Of a stretch of 25,688 bases of DNA, positions 16,561 through 25,688 are shown one piece after another. Source of the stretch: Planctomycetaceae bacterium (lineage in GTDB: Bacteria > Planctomycetota > Planctomycetia > Pirellulales > Lacipirellulaceae); NCBI GenBank assembly GCA_002713555.1, contig PATG01000115.1, positions 1 through 25,688 on the forward strand, read 5' to 3'. The position numbers were made by a program, and so were the translations under genes. Positions within the stretch are counted from its first letter, which is position 1. Each line of letters begins with the position of its first letter. A model generated the notes under the pieces. It saw only the letters and a program-made list of their open reading frames with translations, searched no databases and was not told where the DNA came from.

Positions 16561-16935
16561 ATGTTCAACGCTTCGAGTTACAAGCGGACTCAGGGCAAAG
16601 TCGCCCGGCAGCTTACCCTTGCCGCGATGGCGGTTGCAGTGGCCGTTGGTGCCTGGCGGTTGAGTAGTCTGGCAGCTGACACGAGCATGGGGCTTTATGT
16701 TTGGCCCGTGGTTGTTGTGGCCGTTGGGTGGTGGGCTAGTTGGCGAATTGTGAATATTCCGCGTTTTGCTGATTTTTTGATTTCAGTTGAAGCGGAGATG
16801 AACAAGGTTTCCTGGCCAGGCAGGAGTGAATTGTGGCGTGCATCGATAGTGGTGATCGTGGTCATCTTTTTTCTGGCTGGATTGCTGTTTGTGTACGACT
16901 TAATTTTGAAGTGGTTTTTCGGCAAGATTTTTTAG
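16561..16935 (+). CDS. secE: Preprotein translocase subunit SecE
   Basis: Clamps the SecY channel of the Sec translocon in the inner membrane. From ATG 16561 it has 124 residues. The conserved region is the amphipathic helix FLISVEAEMNKVSWPGRSEL (72-91) followed by the C-terminal membrane helix (about 93-117). Two additional hydrophobic segments come first (about 17-38 and 44-62), making three membrane helices as in the E. coli protein, rather than the single helix of many bacteria. The start is uncertain: AGGA abuts ATG 16561, and GTG 16540 would add seven residues. The upstream spacer (16480-16520) holds two TTGGTCAT copies. nusG follows closely, as usual. Confidence 0.92.
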   Translation: MFNASSYKRTQGKVARQLTLAAMAVAVAVGAWRLSSLAADTSMGLYVWPVVVVAVGWWASWRIVNIPRFADFLISVEAEMNKVSWPGRSELWRASIVVIVVIFFLAGLLFVYDLILKWFFGKIF

Positions 16936-16989
16936 TTCAGGTTCAATGCAGTCGTGCAACCGGCAGGCCCGTTTTTTGAGGACGCTTCA

Positions 16990-17904
16990 GTGAGCGATGA
17001 ACCAAGCAAGCTGGTAGACGAAACAGCAGTTCAGGGCGAAATCCAGGCGGTATCTCCATCGACTGGATCTGAATCTGCTGACTCTGTTTCTGCTGAACGT
17101 GAATCTGCTGGGCAGGACGGCTCCCCAGGGCTGTCTGAAGAATCGGGCTCGTTAGAAAATCAAGAGCAGGAAGAAACGGTTACGGGAGCGACCGAGAGTT
17201 TGCCAGCAGAGCAGGGTGAAGCGGCAGAACTAGCAGAAACTGCGTCTGCAGAAACTGCGCAGCAAGAAGTTGAGAGTGGTGAGGTTGATGAGAGTGGGTT
17301 AGCAAGTGAGGATGTTCAGCCAGTAGTTGCAGGCGCGATGTCTGATGAAGGGGCAGCTGGAGAAGAAGAGATCAAGATGGATTGGTACATCCTTAAGGTG
17401 CAGAGCAACCGAGAGAAATCGATCACCGCAGCCTTGAGGCGTAAAATAGCCGTCGAAGGACTCGACCAATATTTTGGCGATGTTGTCGTGCCGATGGAAA
17501 AAGTGACGGAGTTTAAGGCAGGAAAGAAAAAAATTGTTGAGCGCAAGCTTTATCCAGGTTACATCGTTGTTCACATGCATATCAACGACGACACTTGGTT
17601 TGCAGTTCGCGAAACTTCCGGTATCGGCGATTTCACTGGATCGGGTGGCAAGCCAACGCCCATGTTGCCGCATGAGGTTGCTCGCATTATCCAGACCGAA
17701 GAAGAAGTGGAAGAAGAGTCACCAAAATTGAACATCAGCTTCAAGTTGGGTGATCGTGTTAAAGTCAAGGAAGGCACATTTGAAAGCTTTGAGGGTGAAG
17801 TTAACAGTATCGACGAGCAAAGTGGTCGCGTAACGGTGATGATCAATATATTTGGCCGCAGCACACCCGTGGAATTAGAGTACTGGCAGGCAGAGCAAGT
17901 TTAG
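16990..17904 (+). CDS. nusG: Transcription termination/antitermination factor NusG with long acidic N-terminal extension
   Basis: Binds RNA polymerase and links it to Rho or to the S10 protein of the ribosome. From GTG 16990 it has 304 residues; the usual length is about 180. The NGN domain covers about 131-235 (DWYILKVQSNREKSI, KLYPGYIVVHM, GIGDFTG) and the KOW domain about 252-300 (FKLGDRVKVKEGTFESFEGEV). Before these come 130 low-complexity residues rich in Glu, Ser and Ala, with 34 acidic residues and only 3 Lys/Arg, probably disordered. GAGG at 16978-16981 supports GTG 16990; GTG 16954 is also open, while ATG 17338 would give a normal-size 188-residue protein. No peptide-like sequence outside these parts is recognised. 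Confidence 0.94.
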   Translation: MSDEPSKLVDETAVQGEIQAVSPSTGSESADSVSAERESAGQDGSPGLSEESGSLENQEQEETVTGATESLPAEQGEAAELAETASAETAQQEVESGEVDESGLASEDVQPVVAGAMSDEGAAGEEEIKMDWYILKVQSNREKSITAALRRKIAVEGLDQYFGDVVVPMEKVTEFKAGKKKIVERKLYPGYIVVHMHINDDTWFAVRETSGIGDFTGSGGKPTPMLPHEVARIIQTEEEVEEESPKLNISFKLGDRVKVKEGTFESFEGEVNSIDEQSGRVTVMINIFGRSTPVELEYWQAEQV

Positions 17905-17989
17905 TACGTTTTCTGGGGCAGAATTTGCAACCCACAGCAAGATTACAGATAGCGACACAAGTTCAATAAAATCATAAGTGAAGTAAACC

Positions 17990-18415
17990 ATGGCAAAGCA
18001 ACTTGTAGGATCCGCCAAGTTCCAAATCCCCGGTGGTCAAGCGACACCTGCACCGCCGGTAGGTACGGCGCTTGGTAAGTTTGGCGTTAACTTGGGGCAG
18101 TTTGTACAAGCCTTTAACGATAAGACCAAAGAGGCCGGTGGGATGATGATTCCGGTGGTTGTTAATGTTTACAACGACCGTTCGTTTGACTTCATCACGA
18201 AAAGCCCTCCTGCAGCCGTTTTGTTGAAGAAGTCGGCAAATATCGCCAAGGGTTCCGGTGTGCCCAATAAAACCAAGGTAGGCAAGGTCACACGTGTCCA
18301 GCTTGAAGAAATCGCGAACACCAAAATGAATGACCTGAATGCCAGCGATCTGGACTCTGCTGTACAAATGATTGCTGGTACGGCCCGAAGTATGGGCCTT
18401 GAAGTAGAAGGTTAG
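17990..18415 (+). CDS. rplK: 50S ribosomal protein L11
   Basis: Binds 23S rRNA at the GTPase-associated centre, near the base of the L7/L12 stalk. The 141 residues match the family. The N-terminal domain has [13 protein letters not shown] and the C-terminal RNA-binding domain has [27 protein letters not shown] and the closing [14 protein letters not shown]. It is 85 bases after nusG with no obvious promoter between them. GAAG lies shortly before ATG 17990. Confidence 0.98.
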   Translation: MAKQLVGSAKFQIPGGQATPAPPVGTALGKFGVNLGQFVQAFNDKTKEAGGMMIPVVVNVYNDRSFDFITKSPPAAVLLKKSANIAKGSGVPNKTKVGKVTRVQLEEIANTKMNDLNASDLDSAVQMIAGTARSMGLEVEG

Positions 18416-18542
18416 CAGGATGTCCCGTTTGTAAGTCCACAGGACACGAAAGCAATTTAAAAAAGCAATTAAAGCGTTGACCGCAATTTAAAGTTGACCA
18501 TGTGCAGTCCACGAAGTTGACTGCGAGAATCGTGAAAACACC

Positions 18543-19220
18543 ATGCCTAAACTAGCCAAACGAATCAAAAAGTCTTTGGAAAAACGCCCCGAGGGAGCCC
18601 TCTCCCTGAAGGAGGCAGTTGATACCTTAAAGCAGTTCGAAAAAACGAATTTTGATCAATCAGTCGAAATTGCCATGCGATTAGGCGTTGATCACACGCA
18701 GGCCGACCAGATTGTTCGTGGTTCGATTGTTTTGCCCCATGGTATTGGCAAAGAGCAACGTGTGGTCGTATTTGCCAAGGGTGCTGCTGCTACGGCTGCT
18801 GAGGAGGCAGGTGCAGATCACGTGGGCGACGAGGATTTGGCGAAAAAAATTCTTGGAGGTTGGACGGACTTTGATGTATGTATTGCGGCCCCTGACATGA
18901 TGAAGGTTGTCGGTCCTCTAGGGCGTGTGCTCGGTCCCCGTGGATTGATGCCGTCGCCGCGCGCGGGCACGGTCACGCCTGAGGTTGCCAAGACAATCGA
19001 AGAGTACAAAGCAGGAAAGGTTGAATTCCGCAATGACAAAGGCGGCAATGTTCATGCGATCGTCGGTAAACTTAGTTTTGAATCACAACAGTTGGTCGAT
19101 AATATCCAGGCCTTTGTAGAGATTATTCAAGGCATGAAGCCTGCTTCCGTCAAAGGGACCTACCTGAAATCATCCCATATCAGTGCCACCATGAGTCCGA
19201 GTGTACGAATCTCCTTGTAG
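18543..19220 (+). CDS. rplA: 50S ribosomal protein L1
   Basis: Forms the L1 stalk at the E site and, in many bacteria, represses its own operon by binding mRNA. The 225-residue protein has domain I residues such as [27 protein letters not shown], a domain II with [21 protein letters not shown] (about 123-143), and a C terminus ending with [13 protein letters not shown] 127-base leader after rplK contains three TTGACC/T repeats (18477, 18494, 18517). No leader mimic of the L1-binding rRNA was demonstrated. Confidence 0.98.
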   Translation: MPKLAKRIKKSLEKRPEGALSLKEAVDTLKQFEKTNFDQSVEIAMRLGVDHTQADQIVRGSIVLPHGIGKEQRVVVFAKGAAATAAEEAGADHVGDEDLAKKILGGWTDFDVCIAAPDMMKVVGPLGRVLGPRGLMPSPRAGTVTPEVAKTIEEYKAGKVEFRNDKGGNVHAIVGKLSFESQQLVDNIQAFVEIIQGMKPASVKGTYLKSSHISATMSPSVRISL

Positions 19221-19317
19221 TGCAGAGTTGTTTCCAGCAGTTTAGCTGCCTCCGTGTTTTCGTCACTGGGGTGGCCATAGTACCATCCGCGAAGAATGTT
19301 TACATGTAGCAAATGTC

Positions 19318-19833
19318 ATGAGTAAATACCTCAAAAATTTAATGGCCGAGGAACTCAAAGGTCGACTTGTCGAAGTCAACGATGCTCTGGTTGTCGATGT
19401 GATTGGCATTGAAGCCAATGCCACGATGGAGTTGCGTAAGGAACTCCGCGAAAAGAACATCCAATTGATGGTAGTTAAAAACAGCTTGGCACGACGTGCG
19501 ACTGAAGGCACTGCTTTGGCCCCAGCTTTTGAGGGTTCATCGGGCACGCAAGCTGTTATTTGGGGTTCTGAAGACGTGGTTTCCCTGGCCAAAGAAGTTA
19601 TGCGTTTGGCCGGCGAAGAAAAGTACGGAAGCTTTGGTGCCAAGGGCGGGGTGATGGATGGAGCAAAGCTTTCAGCAGAAGAAGTTTCTGCTGTCAGTAA
19701 GTGGCCCAGCCGCCAGGAGCAGTTGAGTCTACTGGTAGGCCAGATTCTTGGTCCGGGTGCGACTTTATCGGCACAGTTGTTAGGTCCCGGAGGGGCGCTT
19801 GCCAGCCAGGTGGAGCAAAAGAGCCAAGAGTAG
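19318..19833 (+). CDS. rplJ: 50S ribosomal protein L10
   Basis: Anchors the L7/L12 dimers to the ribosome. The 171 residues include the N-terminal rRNA-binding part (VDVIGIEANATMELRKELREKNIQLMVVKNSLARRA) and a C-terminal helix carrying the L12 docking sites, ending in ASQVEQKSQE. The 97-base leader after rplA has no clear Shine-Dalgarno; L10 leaders often carry an L10-binding fold, but I could not model one here. Its TAG is followed by a 162-base spacer before rplL. Confidence 0.97.
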   Translation: MSKYLKNLMAEELKGRLVEVNDALVVDVIGIEANATMELRKELREKNIQLMVVKNSLARRATEGTALAPAFEGSSGTQAVIWGSEDVVSLAKEVMRLAGEEKYGSFGAKGGVMDGAKLSAEEVSAVSKWPSRQEQLSLLVGQILGPGATLSAQLLGPGGALASQVEQKSQE

Positions 19834-19907
19834 TTGAAAAGAGTCCTGCTCGTATGCAGCAGTATTGCAGCAACAGATGGGATGGCGATGAGGGTGAACG
19901 ATAAAAA

Positions 19908-19929
19908 TTAATTTGCAGTTTGCAATTAA
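19908..19929 (+). promoter_or_regulatory. AT-rich hairpin in rplJ-rplL spacer
   Basis: TTAAT and ATTAA arms with inner TGCA repeats form an 9-10 pair stem with one bulge, followed by a T-rich stretch (CGTTTTCAATTTTT). This could be a partial terminator, or an RNase processing site tuning the rplL excess over rplJ. The AT-rich stem makes it weak. Confidence 0.3.
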
Positions 19930-19995
19930 CGTTTTCAATTTTTAGTGAATAGGGGCCGCAGCAGCCCGACTTAGTGAGAAAGGGAGCGAAAGATT

Positions 19996-20403
19996 ATGAG
20001 TGAAGCAGCAGTAGCGGAATACTCCGCCAGCACGAAAGAGATTGGCGATAAAATCGTCGGTTTGACGCTAAAAGAAGCCAAAGAGCTTAGCGATTATCTA
20101 AAAGATGAGCACGGTATCGAGCCTGCTTCGGGCGGTGGTGCAGTAATGATGGCTGCTCCCGGCGATGGCGGTGGTGCAGCAGCTGAAGAGCAGACGGAAT
20201 TTAATGTTGTGCTCGAATCCTTTGGCGGCAACAAGATTGCCGTGATCAAGGTCGTTCGCAGTGCCACAGGCTTAGGTCTCAAAGAGGCCAAGGAGCTTGT
20301 CGAAGGTGCTCCAGGCAATGTCAAGGAAGGCGTGTCCAAGGAAGATGCCGACAAGCTCAAGGCAGAGCTCGAAGAGGCTGGCGCAACTGTAGCAGTCAAG
20401 TAG
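19996..20403 (+). CDS. rplL: 50S ribosomal protein L7/L12
   Basis: Flexible stalk protein that recruits and activates translational GTPases. The 135 residues comprise an N-terminal dimerisation domain (about 1-44), a Gly/Ala hinge (46-64) and the C-terminal factor-binding domain ([39 protein letters not shown]). The N-terminal start is somewhat longer than in E. coli. GGGAG lies at 19983-19987 before ATG 19996. It is followed by 263 bases before rpoB, a spacer containing a CCCCG/CGGGG hairpin (20426-20451) that might attenuate transcription into rpoB. Confidence 0.98.
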   Translation: MSEAAVAEYSASTKEIGDKIVGLTLKEAKELSDYLKDEHGIEPASGGGAVMMAAPGDGGGAAAEEQTEFNVVLESFGGNKIAVIKVVRSATGLGLKEAKELVEGAPGNVKEGVSKEDADKLKAELEEAGATVAVK

Positions 20404-20666
20404 ACCAACCAATTAGGGCAGTTCCCCGTCAGCAATAATGTACGCGGGGTGTCTGCCGTTACACGGTTTCGGCATCGACAGTAAGGATCCGAGGCACGAA
20501 TTACGATACCCAGATTCTCGCAATTTCGGTCCTCAGGTTGTTCGTTGATTTCGAAGCATTTCCATCGATTTAAGCTCAGCGATTTGCGTATGCAGCGTAC
20601 CTGTTACCCAATAGGTCCTGTAGTAACGTCAGCTTCCTACCTCGTGAAATCGGAGCAGCACGCCCT

Positions 20667-23600
20667 ATGGCAGTCACGGCTCAGCGACGTTTGTCGACCC
20701 CTGAAGTACGGGCCTTTGGTAGCGGCCGCATTGGCCACCAAATTCCCGACTTGACTAAAATTCAAACCGCAAGTTATGACCAATTCCTCCAATACAATGG
20801 CATAGCGAATCAGAAACGGAAGAACGAAGGCTTGGAGAGTGTCCTCCAAGAAATCTTCCCCGTTGAAAGCTATGATAAGACGATTCGTCTGGAGTACCTT
20901 CGTTACGAGCTGGGCAAGCCTCGCTACGAACCAGATGAATGTCGGCAACTGCGCCTGACCTACGGTCGGCCGTTTCGAATCTGGCTGCGATTGGTCAAAG
21001 ATCAGCCTGTTGAAGAAGAAGTCTATCTGGGCGATTTACCCGTCATGCTCGGGGGTGGCGAATTTATCATCAACGGTGCTGAGCGCGTTGTGGTAAGTCA
21101 GTTGCACCGTAGCCCGGGTATCGATTTTGTGTCAGAAGTGGAAGCGGGTGAGCGCCGCATGTTCAGCTGCCGGGTAATCCCTGAGCGTGGCAGTTGGATC
21201 GAACTCAATACGACCAAAAAAGACAGTATCACGGTTCGCATTGATCAAAGTGGCAAATTTTCAGCAATCACGCTGCTTCGTGCCATGAATCCGAATATGG
21301 GACTTGATTCGCAGATTCTGCGCACATTTTACGAAGTCTCAAAAACCAAAGTTGCCGATGGAAGAAGTGCAGGAAAAATCGAAGGCAAGGTTGCTGTCGA
21401 GGATGTCGTGTATCCCGTTGGCAGTGAGCGTGCTGGAGAAATAATTATAGAAGCTGGTCAACGTATCACAAAAAATATTGCAGAAGTGATATGTACTTCA
21501 GAAGTCAAAAACGTCGAAGTGATGGAGTTGCCAAAATCTCCACACCTTTTGAATGCCTTGGCTGACGATGCTACTTCAAGCCATGAAGAAGCGCTTTTGC
21601 GAATTTACCAACGCTTGCGTCCGGGGAACCCACCCCAGCTAGAAAAGGCGCGCACTCTGTTTACCGAAAAGTTCTTCGATTCCAATCGTTATCGGCTGGG
21701 TCGTGTAGGACGATTCCGTATCAATCGCAAACTGGGACTCAACGTTCCTGAAAACGAAATGGTGCTCAGGCCTGAAGATCTGGTTTCTTCCATCAAATAT
21801 CTTCTGGAACTGATTGCAGGTGAGTCGGAAGCAGAAGTGGATGATATCGACCACTTGGGCAACCGTCGTTTACGAACCATTGACGAATTGGCTTGTGATG
21901 AAATTCGGAAGGGTTTCCTCAAGCTTCGCCGTACTGTTCAGGAGCGCATGAGTCTGAAAGACGCAGACGACATGACACCCCGCAGCTTGATTAACCCCAA
22001 GAGCATTTCGGCAGCGATCGAGTATTTCTTTGGTCGTGGCGAATTGTCACAAGTGGTGGATCAAACGAATCCTCTCTCAATGCTGACACACGAACGTCGT
22101 CTGTCGGCACTTGGCCCAGGTGGTTTGAATCGTAAGCGTGCTGGGTTTGAAGTACGCGACGTCCATATTTCTCATTACGGTCGTATTTGTCCGATTGAAA
22201 CACCTGAAGGTACAAACATCGGCTTGATTTCAAGTCTGGCGATGTACGCGACTGTGGATGATTACGGGTTTTTAGTAACACCCTATCGCAAAGTCAAAAA
22301 AGGCAAGCTCACGGACGAAGTCGTATGGCTGCGGGCCGACCAGGAAGCCGATGCCTACGTTGCATCAGCAGATGTTCCTGTTAAAGACAACAAGATTGTG
22401 GATGACACTGTGGTTGCCCGCTACAAAGCAGATTTTGAATTAGTTCCGGTCGAAAAAATTGAATATACCGATGTGGCACCAAGTCAAATGATAGGTGTCT
22501 CAGCCGGCTTGATTCCCTTTTTGGAGCACGATGATGCCAATCGAGCATTGATGGGTTCCAATATGCAGCGCCAGGCGGTTCCGCTGCTGGTAGCCGAACC
22601 ACCCGTCGTAGGGACGGGCTTGGAGACCGATGTGGCAAGGCATTCGGGACTGTTGTTGCGAGCTGGACATAAAGGCACGGTGACCTATGCAGATTCCGAG
22701 CGCATCGAAATTGGTCCAGAGGTGCACCACTTGCGTAAATTTGTTGGTCTTAACGAACGTACCTGTCAAAACCAGAAACCTCTGGTAAAGCCTGGTGATA
22801 AAGTCGAAAAGGGCGATCTTCTTGCCGACGGTGCTGCCACTTTCAAGGGGGATCTGGCATTGGGTCGCAATGTACTTGTCGCCTTCATGTCTTTTGAGGG
22901 CTACAACTTTGAAGACGCGATCATCATTAGTGAAGAGTTGGTCCAAAATGACACGTACACATCAATTCACATCGAAGAATTTGATGTTGAGATCCGCGAG
23001 ACCAAACTTGGACGTGAGGAGTTCACCCGGGATATTCCAAACGTCAGCGAAAAGGCCCTTCGTAATCTTGATGAAAATGGAATTGTGGAAATCGGCACCT
23101 ATGTGAAACCTGGCGATATTTTAGTGGGTAAGGTTTCACCAAAGTCCAAGACAGAACTCACTCCGGAAGAAAAGCTTCTGCACGCTATCTTTGGACGTGC
23201 GGGAGAGGACGTCAAAAACGATTCTTTGGAAGTTTCTTCTGGCATCGAAGGCATCGTGATCGACACTCAGAAATTTTCGCGTCGCATGAGCTTGAGCGAA
23301 GACGAGCGTAAGCTATTCGAAAAATCGCTGAAGGACGCCGAAAAGGAAGGTAATGAAAAGATCGCTGTTGCCTTTACAGAAATGGTCAAGGAGTTTGAGA
23401 AAATTCTCCAGAAAAAACTGACCGATGAAGATGGTAACGAATTGGTACACAACCAAGAACCGCAGTTTGTGGCGGATCGCGCTACCATGTTCAGGCTTGA
23501 GTCCATTGAGATTCGAAGCCCACAACGCCTCAAGGACGTTGAAAAAATATATCGCACGATGTGGCCGGGCATTGAAGAACTTCTTGATGCTCGCGATCGC

Positions 23601-24380
23601 ACACTCAACTCCATGAAGCGAGGTGACGAATTACGCAGTGGCGTGTTGCAAATGGTCAAAGTCTACATCGCAACCAAACGCGTCATTTCGGTTGGTGACA
23701 AGATGGCAGGTCGCCATGGAAACAAGGGTGTGATTTCCAAAATTATGCCGATTGCCGACATGCCGTTTTTATCCGATGGAACGCCGATCCAGATAATGCT
23801 TAATCCACTAGGTGTGCCGAGTCGTATGAATGTCGGCCAAATCCTGGAAACCCATTTAGGGTGGGCGGGTGCCAAACTTGGTTTTCGTGCGATTACTCCA
23901 GTATTCGACGGAGCAACCGAAGAGCAGATCAATGACGCTCTCGAAAAGGCCGGTTTACCACGTCACGGCAAGGCAAAGTTGCTTGACGGTCGTACTGGCG
24001 AACAGTTTGAGCAAGAAACGACGGTTGGCTACATCTACATGCTTAAGCTTCATCACTTAGTGGATGATAAAGTGCATGCCCGCAGTACCGGGCCCTACTC
24101 GCTTATCACGCAGCAACCCTTGGGTGGTAAAGCCCGCTTTGGTGGACAACGATTTGGTGAAATGGAAGTATGGGCGCTCGAAGCCTATGGAGCGGCTTAC
24201 ATTTTGCAGGAGCTACTGACTGTCAAGAGTGATGATGTTGAAGGCCGTACCAAGATCTATGAGTCGATGGTCAAAGGTGAAAACACGTTGCAAGCTGGCA
24301 CCCCGGCCAGCTTTGACGTCTTGACCAACGAAATTCGAGGTCTGGGATTAAACATGCAACTGGAAAAACGCCAGCTGTAG
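20667..24380 (+). CDS. rpoB: DNA-directed RNA polymerase subunit beta
   Basis: Catalytic beta subunit, 1237 residues; E. coli beta has 1342. Conserved segments include the start [21 protein letters not shown], the rifampicin-pocket region (about 22030-22130), [34 protein letters not shown] and, near the C terminus, [24 protein letters not shown]. In the rifampicin pocket, residues equivalent to E. coli Gln513, Asp516, Ser522, His526 and Ser531 are retained, whereas Phe514 and Met515 are both Val. ATG 20667 has GGAG at 20652-20655. It ends in TAG, and rpoC begins 92 bases later. Confidence 0.98.
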   Translation: MAVTAQRRLSTPEVRAFGSGRIGHQIPDLTKIQTASYDQFLQYNGIANQKRKNEGLESVLQEIFPVESYDKTIRLEYLRYELGKPRYEPDECRQLRLTYGRPFRIWLRLVKDQPVEEEVYLGDLPVMLGGGEFIINGAERVVVSQLHRSPGIDFVSEVEAGERRMFSCRVIPERGSWIELNTTKKDSITVRIDQSGKFSAITLLRAMNPNMGLDSQILRTFYEVSKTKVADGRSAGKIEGKVAVEDVVYPVGSERAGEIIIEAGQRITKNIAEVICTSEVKNVEVMELPKSPHLLNALADDATSSHEEALLRIYQRLRPGNPPQLEKARTLFTEKFFDSNRYRLGRVGRFRINRKLGLNVPENEMVLRPEDLVSSIKYLLELIAGESEAEVDDIDHLGNRRLRTIDELACDEIRKGFLKLRRTVQERMSLKDADDMTPRSLINPKSISAAIEYFFGRGELSQVVDQTNPLSMLTHERRLSALGPGGLNRKRAGFEVRDVHISHYGRICPIETPEGTNIGLISSLAMYATVDDYGFLVTPYRKVKKGKLTDEVVWLRADQEADAYVASADVPVKDNKIVDDTVVARYKADFELVPVEKIEYTDVAPSQMIGVSAGLIPFLEHDDANRALMGSNMQRQAVPLLVAEPPVVGTGLETDVARHSGLLLRAGHKGTVTYADSERIEIGPEVHHLRKFVGLNERTCQNQKPLVKPGDKVEKGDLLADGAATFKGDLALGRNVLVAFMSFEGYNFEDAIIISEELVQNDTYTSIHIEEFDVEIRETKLGREEFTRDIPNVSEKALRNLDENGIVEIGTYVKPGDILVGKVSPKSKTELTPEEKLLHAIFGRAGEDVKNDSLEVSSGIEGIVIDTQKFSRRMSLSEDERKLFEKSLKDAEKEGNEKIAVAFTEMVKEFEKILQKKLTDEDGNELVHNQEPQFVADRATMFRLESIEIRSPQRLKDVEKIYRTMWPGIEELLDARDRTLNSMKRGDELRSGVLQMVKVYIATKRVISVGDKMAGRHGNKGVISKIMPIADMPFLSDGTPIQIMLNPLGVPSRMNVGQILETHLGWAGAKLGFRAITPVFDGATEEQINDALEKAGLPRHGKAKLLDGRTGEQFEQETTVGYIYMLKLHHLVDDKVHARSTGPYSLITQQPLGGKARFGGQRFGEMEVWALEAYGAAYILQELLTVKSDDVEGRTKIYESMVKGENTLQAGTPASFDVLTNEIRGLGLNMQLEKRQL

Positions 24381-24472
24381 AAGTACGTAGTAGTTTTTTC
24401 AGTAATTACAGCCAATAAACATATAGACCGGATTGTTACTAAGCGAACAACGATTAACCGGTGAGGAATTAA

Positions 24473-25688
24473 ATGAGCGTACTTGAAGGTTCAAATTACG
24501 ATCGCGTCAATGACTATGGCTCGGTAAAGATTAGTCTGGCCCGCCCACACGACATTCGTAGCTGGTCGTTTGGAGAAGTCAAGAAGCCAGAAACAATTAA
24601 TTACCGAACCTATCGGCCTGAAAAAGATGGGCTGTTTTGTGAACGTATTTTTGGTCCCGAGAAGGACTGGGAATGTTCTTGCGGAAAATACCGTGGGATG
24701 AAGTACAAGGGAATGATATGCGATCGATGTGGTGTGAAAGTCACACACAGTCGAGTTCGCCGCAAACGCATGGGCCATATTGAGTTGGCTGCTCCCATCG
24801 TGCACATTTGGTTCTTTAAGGCGATGCCCAGCCGTTTGGGTAGCTTGTTGGCTATGAAGACGACGAGTCTCGAAAAGGTAATCTATTTTCAGGACTATGT
24901 GGTAGTCGATCCGGGCGAAACAGCGCTCAAACCTCAGCAATTGCTAACCGAGGAAGAATACCGTACAGCTCGTGAGCAGTATGGAGAAGGCTCGTTTGAA
25001 GCAGACATGGGTGCTGAAGCAATTCGTAAATTGCTGGGAAGCTTAGATCTGGTAAAGCTCTCCGAAGATCTTCGACAAGAACTCAAAGAAACAGGCTCCA
25101 AGCAAAAAGCGAAGGATCTGATTGGCCGTCTTAAAACGGTAGAATCCATTCGCGACTCCGACAATAAGCCGGAGTGGATGGTGCTGGATGTGATCCCGGT
25201 GATTCCACCAGATTTGCGACCGCTTGTGCTTCTGGATAGCGGCAATTTTGCGACCAGTGATTTAAACGATTTGTACCGCCGTATCATCAATCGCAATAAT
25301 CGGCTCAAAAAGCTGGTCGACCTCAATGCTCCCGAGGTTATTATCCGTAACGAAAAACGGATGCTCCAGCAATCGGTCGATGCATTGTTTGATAATAATC
25401 GCTGCAAGCGACCCGTGCTGGGAAGTAGCAATCGTCCCTTGAAGTCGCTGACCGATATGATTAAAGGCAAGCAAGGTCGGTTTCGTGAAAACCTGCTTGG
25501 CAAGCGTGTTGACTACTCCGCTCGTAGTGTGATTGTGGTAGGCCCGCGTCTCAAACTGCATCAATGCGGATTGCCTAAAAAGATCGCCTTGGAACTCTAC
25601 CAGCCGTTTATCATCCGACGGCTCAAAGAATTGGGCCATGCAGACACGATTAAATCTGCCAAGAAAATGCTCGAGCGCAAGGATGAAG
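24473..25688 (+). CDS. rpoC: DNA-directed RNA polymerase subunit beta' (partial, cut by window edge)
   Basis: About 405 codons are present and the gene runs off the right edge. ATG 24473 has GAGG at 24463-24466. The N-terminal region shows [16 protein letters not shown], the zinc-binding Cys68, Cys70, Cys83 and Cys86 ([16 protein letters not shown]), [14 protein letters not shown] (rudder/lid area), and [18 protein letters not shown]. The catalytic NADFDGD motif would lie beyond the window. It is the last gene of the secE-to-rpoC run. Confidence 0.97.
   Translation, partial: MSVLEGSNYDRVNDYGSVKISLARPHDIRSWSFGEVKKPETINYRTYRPEKDGLFCERIFGPEKDWECSCGKYRGMKYKGMICDRCGVKVTHSRVRRKRMGHIELAAPIVHIWFFKAMPSRLGSLLAMKTTSLEKVIYFQDYVVVDPGETALKPQQLLTEEEYRTAREQYGEGSFEADMGAEAIRKLLGSLDLVKLSEDLRQELKETGSKQKAKDLIGRLKTVESIRDSDNKPEWMVLDVIPVIPPDLRPLVLLDSGNFATSDLNDLYRRIINRNNRLKKLVDLNAPEVIIRNEKRMLQQSVDALFDNNRCKRPVLGSSNRPLKSLTDMIKGKQGRFRENLLGKRVDYSARSVIVVGPRLKLHQCGLPKKIALELYQPFIIRRLKELGHADTIKSAKKMLERKDE

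Noticed and set aside
19221..19317. L10-binding leader structure before rplJ
   Set aside because: The location is right, but I could not draw the kink-turn and conserved bulge with confidence.

Overview
The window looks like a chromosome segment of a planctomycete, probably close to the Pirellula/Rhodopirellula group, with moderate GC (about half). No 16S rRNA is present, so this rests on recognised protein families. EF-Tu has the altered switch I loop I associate with planctomycetes. A sigma-70 factor carries several helix-turn-helix domains in front of its core. A decayed W-x-P-G-x-W repeat protein and a fused LptC/LptA-like envelope protein also match families I know from this phylum.

Left part (1-1994): decayed DNA. 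A GC-rich remnant resembling the N-terminal domain of an M24 peptidase (about 60-371) joins, in the same frame, a W-x-P-G-x-W repeat pseudogene (about 372-1597) broken by a TAG and at least three frameshifts. A non-coding stretch follows, with a good sigma-70-type promoter at 1917-1945.

Envelope operon (1995-6616, +): kdsD and kdsC make Kdo for lipopolysaccharide. They are followed by a roughly 985-codon LptC/LptA-like gene cut by one in-frame TGA at 4385-4387. Next come an alpha/beta-hydrolase esterase on the minus strand (6621-7430), a GT4 glycosyltransferase cut by one in-frame TAG (7611-8558), glgC for ADP-glucose and glycogen synthesis (8859-10097), and a convergent minus-strand gene for a secreted protein of unknown function (10101-11462).

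Regulatory and translation part (12021-25688, +): the multi-HTH sigma factor, then tRNA-Thr(TGT), tRNA-Tyr(GTA), tRNA-Gly(TCC), tRNA-Thr(GGT), tuf, tRNA-Trp(CCA), secE, nusG, rplK, rplA, rplJ, rplL, rpoB and rpoC (cut by the window edge). The run from tRNA-Thr(TGT) to tuf matches the E. coli thrU-tyrU-glyT-thrT-tufB order, and secE-nusG-rplKAJL-rpoBC is the classical arrangement. rpmG, often found before secE, is absent. Genes here supply translation elongation, Sec translocation, transcription-translation coupling, the ribosomal stalk and core RNA polymerase.

No clear new defence, mobile or CRISPR system is visible. The points most worth following up are the run of nonsense-interrupted genes, the modular sigma factor, the unusual EF-Tu switch I, the long acidic NusG extension, and palindromic spacers between the tRNA and tuf genes.
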